Source: Bretschneidera sinensis (Eukaryota; Streptophyta; Magnoliopsida; Brassicales; Akaniaceae). Taken from it: a stretch of 64,000 bases of DNA. The position numbers and the translations under genes were made by a program. Each line of letters opens with the position of its first letter. The stretch's first letter is position 1. The stretch is from positions 23,757,727-23,821,726 of the forward strand of contig CM043703.1 of assembly GCA_023935145.1 (NCBI GenBank), in the 5' to 3' direction. Below are positions 60,901 through 64,000 of this stretch, in pieces. The notes under the pieces were generated by a model. The model was not told the DNA's origin and searched no databases. It saw nothing but the letters and a program-made list of their open reading frames with translations.

Positions 60901-61734
60901 CTTGTCTTGTACCTCACTTGGCATTAAGATCAAAACAAAACCATTTCTCCTTCACAACTTCTCACCTAACAATTTTTACCTTCCAAAACACTTTTTACTA
61001 CCCTTCTTAAAGTCTCAAAAAATCACAAATTCTTTACTTAAAAATTTTCTCAAGCACTTCCTACTACTTTAACCTTTATGCTAACCAGTTGTTCTTATTC
61101 ATTTTTATACTTGTTATTCCATCTACACTCTTACCAATACTTTAATCACCCTCTTTTAGTCTCATCTCCTAACGATATGCTTAGAACTTCTATGAAATAG
61201 TATTAGTTCCCAATTACTGAACTTCCCCAAGGTTTCTAATGGATAACCCCACTTGAACTTTCCAAGTGATATTTCATCGATTACCTTCTTCCAATGCTCA
61301 TCTCTCAAGCATACACATATACAAGCCCACTATACACGACTTTATCCATTTTATGTCTACAAACTTCTACACTAACTATTTCTTTGGCCAACAATACATA
61401 GCTATCACACAATCATCATTCACAAGTACCTTAGCACATACAATCATGAAAAATAATTATAAAAAGGGTCATACATAGCTTAATTCAATTCATACCTTTG
61501 AGGACACAACTTCATCAATAACTCCAATTTTTTTAAACTAACAACTAAATAATAATTTCTAATGGTTGTAGAATCAAGGTAAGATCTTCAAGTAATTAAA
61601 TCCCTTTAAAATATCTTTTCTTATTTTTCGCCTTTTAACATTCGGACCAACCAATCATCCACGTAGTAACATCTTTACAAACATATGAAAGATATCACAA
61701 TCAAAGTATTTGTATCAATTAGAGCATTCACATT
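57924..61734 (-). mobile_element. Gypsy-type internal region without recognisable pol (right copy)
   Basis: Homologous to 41328-44640 and longer, because of a local duplication at 60364-61090 and small insertions (for example near 58145 and 60205). It has the same closed frames and pyrimidine-rich plus strand. It ends abruptly where a Copia fragment begins. Confidence 0.55.
60364..61090. repeat. Local tandem duplication of about 0.4 kb
   Basis: The stretch TTTCTCAAACATAAATTTTC...CTTTATGCTAACC (about 60364-60760) is repeated at about 60761-61090. The left-hand paralogue at 43600-43960 has it once. Confidence 0.75.
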
Positions 61735-62120
61735 CAAGTTCTTCGATTGGATCGAAGAACTTTAATACCTTTTCCAGTTTGCTTTTCAACTTCACTTCTG
61801 ATTTCTTTAAACTTTCCAAATGATTCAGATTTGTACTTTACTAATTACCTATACCCATACCCATACCTAGAGTTATCATCGGTAAAGGTTATGAAGTTTG
61901 AGTAACCTCATCTAGCATTGACTGTTTGGGTTCCTCACATCAGTGTGTGTAAACCCTAATACATCATTGGCTCTTTCTCTATGTCCACCAAATGGAGATC
62001 TAGTCATTTCCCCCATTAACATGCTTCACAGGTTGGATAGGATTCAAAATCCGATAGATCTAAGAATCCATCTTTTACCAATTTGTTTGCTTTACCCTCA
62101 TTAATATGACAAAGTCTTAA
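61735..62120 (-). pseudogene. Copia integrase fragment
   Basis: Minus-strand translation gives RLCHINEGKANKLVKDGF, DFESYPTCEAC, SPFGGHRERANDVLG and KFKEIRSEVEKQTGK. These are the GAG-pre-integrase/zinc-finger and early core segments of a common plant Copia type unlike the SIRE copy here. In-frame stops are frequent and part of the core is missing. Confidence 0.8.
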
Positions 62121-63731
62121 GTTTCACGTGTAGGAATGGATTAGATCATTATCTCATTTCCTTTATTGTTCAATATGAATTATTTTATAGTCTATTTCTA
62201 TATGGTAAAACTAAGTAATAAGTCTATGCGGCTAATGCAGCAAGGTTTGTTGCGTTTCCAAAACGGCTACTCCCTTATCTAATTGATGTTTTGATCCTTG
62301 TTTTCATAATACAACCTCATCTATACACAAAATATAGTTGTACCATATAAATTTTGAACATGGTAAAGCTTTTAAACTTCTAATTCAAGAGATTTTTTAA
62401 ATGAAAATATAAAAATTCATTGATAACCAATGCAACAACATGTAAACCTTTACACTCCGTTTATCAAATGAAAATAATTTGTTTTTAAAATAAATAGAAA
62501 AAAAAGAATTGATTTGCAAATGAATTGAAATAAATTTTTATATTCGACTTTCTAATATAAAATTGAAAAATTCAATTTAAATCTCATGTTTAGAATGGTA
62601 GAATAAATGAGATCAAATCTAATATTTATATTCTAAACCTTTTTATTGATTTTTTTTTCATTTTTGTTCAACTATATGAAAGTTTTAGTCAACATAATTT
62701 ATCTCTTCATTTTATAAAATTCATTTGCAAATTATATCAATCTTGATAAGATTTACAACAAACTAACCTAATTTCATTGTGAATTCATCTAGAAATGAAT
62801 TATATTGTTTTTTTTTCTTTCCAAACATAATAATCATGAAATTATAAACGAAATTTTTTATAAAATTTATTTATTCCAACATATTCTTACATTAATAAGT
62901 TCATACTATTAGAAAAGTTTTTAAATTCCTCATAATTATTCAAATTGAGAGTTATAAATTTGTAATTAATCTCAATAAATTGAGAGTTACATATTTTGTA
63001 ACTATCAAATGATTTTTCAATAGTTATTATTTTTCTATTTTAATATAGTCAATAAATTGAGAGTTACAAATTTTATAATTATTTATATTTTTAATTTTAA
63101 ATAAAATTCGTAGGCTCATTTGTGCCAATAAATACCAAGTTTTTCAAGAACCTAAGACATACAATTTTCCAAATTATTTTCTTGTTTTTACTTTCTATAT
63201 ATTTTTGTTTTTGGACATCCTTTATCAGGTTGGTTCACCCCGCTTCCCTGTGGATGTGCACATCATAGGAAGTAAAGTTATGAGTACTTGGGTTTTATCT
63301 TGAAGTCGGTCTTAGTCATTTGTACCTGCACGTAAGGAGGTTATAACGGATTTAAGGCAGTAACTTTCCACAACTCACATGCCAGCTTCTTCTGTTTTCT
63401 CTATTTTAATTATTTATTTTATTTTATTATATAATATTATTTAATATAATATATTTATGTCGTGTTAAAATTATTTTGATTTCTATAAACATATATTATA
63501 AAATTATTTGTTTAGGTTTTATCATAAATTATATAAAATTTTTCCTACACATGCAACTATCAAACCTTTACCATCAGCGTATGTTTATACATACCCTTTT
63601 TAAAAAATTGTTGACTCGCACTATCCTTCCATGAAAAAAAGTAACTTTTGCAATAAGGTCCACTAACATTCATAGAAAATTACGTGTTCTTCATTATCGC
63701 CGTGAAAGTAGTACAAATCATACGAAGTACC
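62121..63731. other. AT-rich stretch, no gene recognised
   Basis: Frames are closed on both strands. Short repeats of AAATTGAGAGTTACA occur at about 62945, 62980 and 63055. The less AT-rich part at 63220-63390 (TTCACCCCGCTTCCCTGTGG) may belong to a retroelement leader but cannot be assigned. Confidence 0.5.
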
Positions 63732-64000
63732 TTAATTTAACTGTTTTGAAGAATTATGAGATGATATAGTGGCAAGATTTTGATTTGCATAATTATTTTG
63801 TTCATAAAGATTGACTATATCCTGCTTTTCAGCAACATGTTTAGGGTTATATTCTTTTGAAATAACCTTAAATGGTGCAGCAGGAATAATATCTCTGTAA
63901 CCAGGGGGTTGCAGATGTAAATTTCCTAATGGTGGGTGAATAGATGATGAAACTTCCTTTGTAGTGGAAGTCCACTTTTGATCTAATTTGGTGATAGCAT
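63732..64000 (-). CDS. Partial unknown ORF at window edge, possibly retroelement/pararetrovirus-like
   Basis: An open minus-strand frame of 88 codons runs in from beyond the window and stops at TAA 63732-63734. Features are KWTSTTKEVSSSIHPPLGN, an APFKV segment and an EQNNYANQNL segment. The order 'SIHPP ... APFK ... EQNNY.N' recalls the region behind the movement/coat part of polyproteins of plant endogenous pararetroviruses and related retroelements, but this rests on memory of the pattern only. Whether the frame is intact upstream cannot be seen. Confidence 0.35.
   Translation of the reverse strand, partial: AITKLDQKWTSTTKEVSSSIHPPLGNLHLQPPGYRDIIPAAPFKVISKEYNPKHVAEKQDIVNLYEQNNYANQNLATISSHNSSKQLN

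Overview
The window reads as nuclear DNA of a flowering plant, most likely a eudicot. It is AT-rich, the genes have GT-AG introns, and plant LTR retrotransposons, solo LTRs and a tRNA-derived SINE are nested in each other. The species cannot be named from this sequence. The only recognisable host gene is a secreted beta-1,3-glucanase (GH17 catalytic domain plus C-terminal X8/CBM43 domain). It is present twice on the minus strand, and everything else supported here is repeat-derived.

Positions 1-32762 form a tandem segmental array. The module is about 1.8 kb of 3' flank holding inverted-repeat elements, then a four-exon glucanase gene, about 0.9 kb of upstream DNA, and a unit of about 2.2 kb built around an LTR-derived core. 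Module 1 (2197-21270) has a glucanase with an exact in-frame loss of 107 codons in exon 1, and its distal unit is amplified to six tandem copies. Module 2 (21271-29433) has the intact gene (443 aa) and one unit. Module 3 (29434-32762) keeps only the flank. It carries a solo LTR that itself holds a SINE, and it ends where a truncated Copia element begins. An inverted copy of the unit core lies at 321-2196.

Positions 32762-62120 are nested retroelements. They comprise a truncated SIRE/Maximus-like Copia (5' LTR and gag remnant), a 2.46-kb Gypsy-type LTR interrupted by two solo LTRs, its internal region without recognisable pol, a complete 10.28-kb SIRE/Maximus-like Copia with a GAAAC target-site duplication, a second copy of the Gypsy-type LTR and internal region, and a Copia integrase fragment. 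The complete Copia carries gag, protease, integrase, RT, RNase H and an extra downstream ORF resembling the 'putative plant transposon protein' family, all with several stops or frameshifts.

Positions 62121-64000 are AT-rich with no gene I recognise, except an 88-aa open frame running off the right edge, possibly retroelement or pararetrovirus derived.

The most unusual signals are: (a) the in-frame deletion that removes the catalytic acid/base part of one glucanase copy; (b) the A-B-A-B-B-C array with a 7-bp microhomology at its founding junction; (c) clusters of perfect palindromes in the LTRs, with CCAGTCGACTGG also in front of the extra Copia ORF; (d) a TAG codon conserved between gag and protease in two diverged Copia copies; and (e) an 18-bp inverted repeat that encloses the polypurine tract and U3 terminus.
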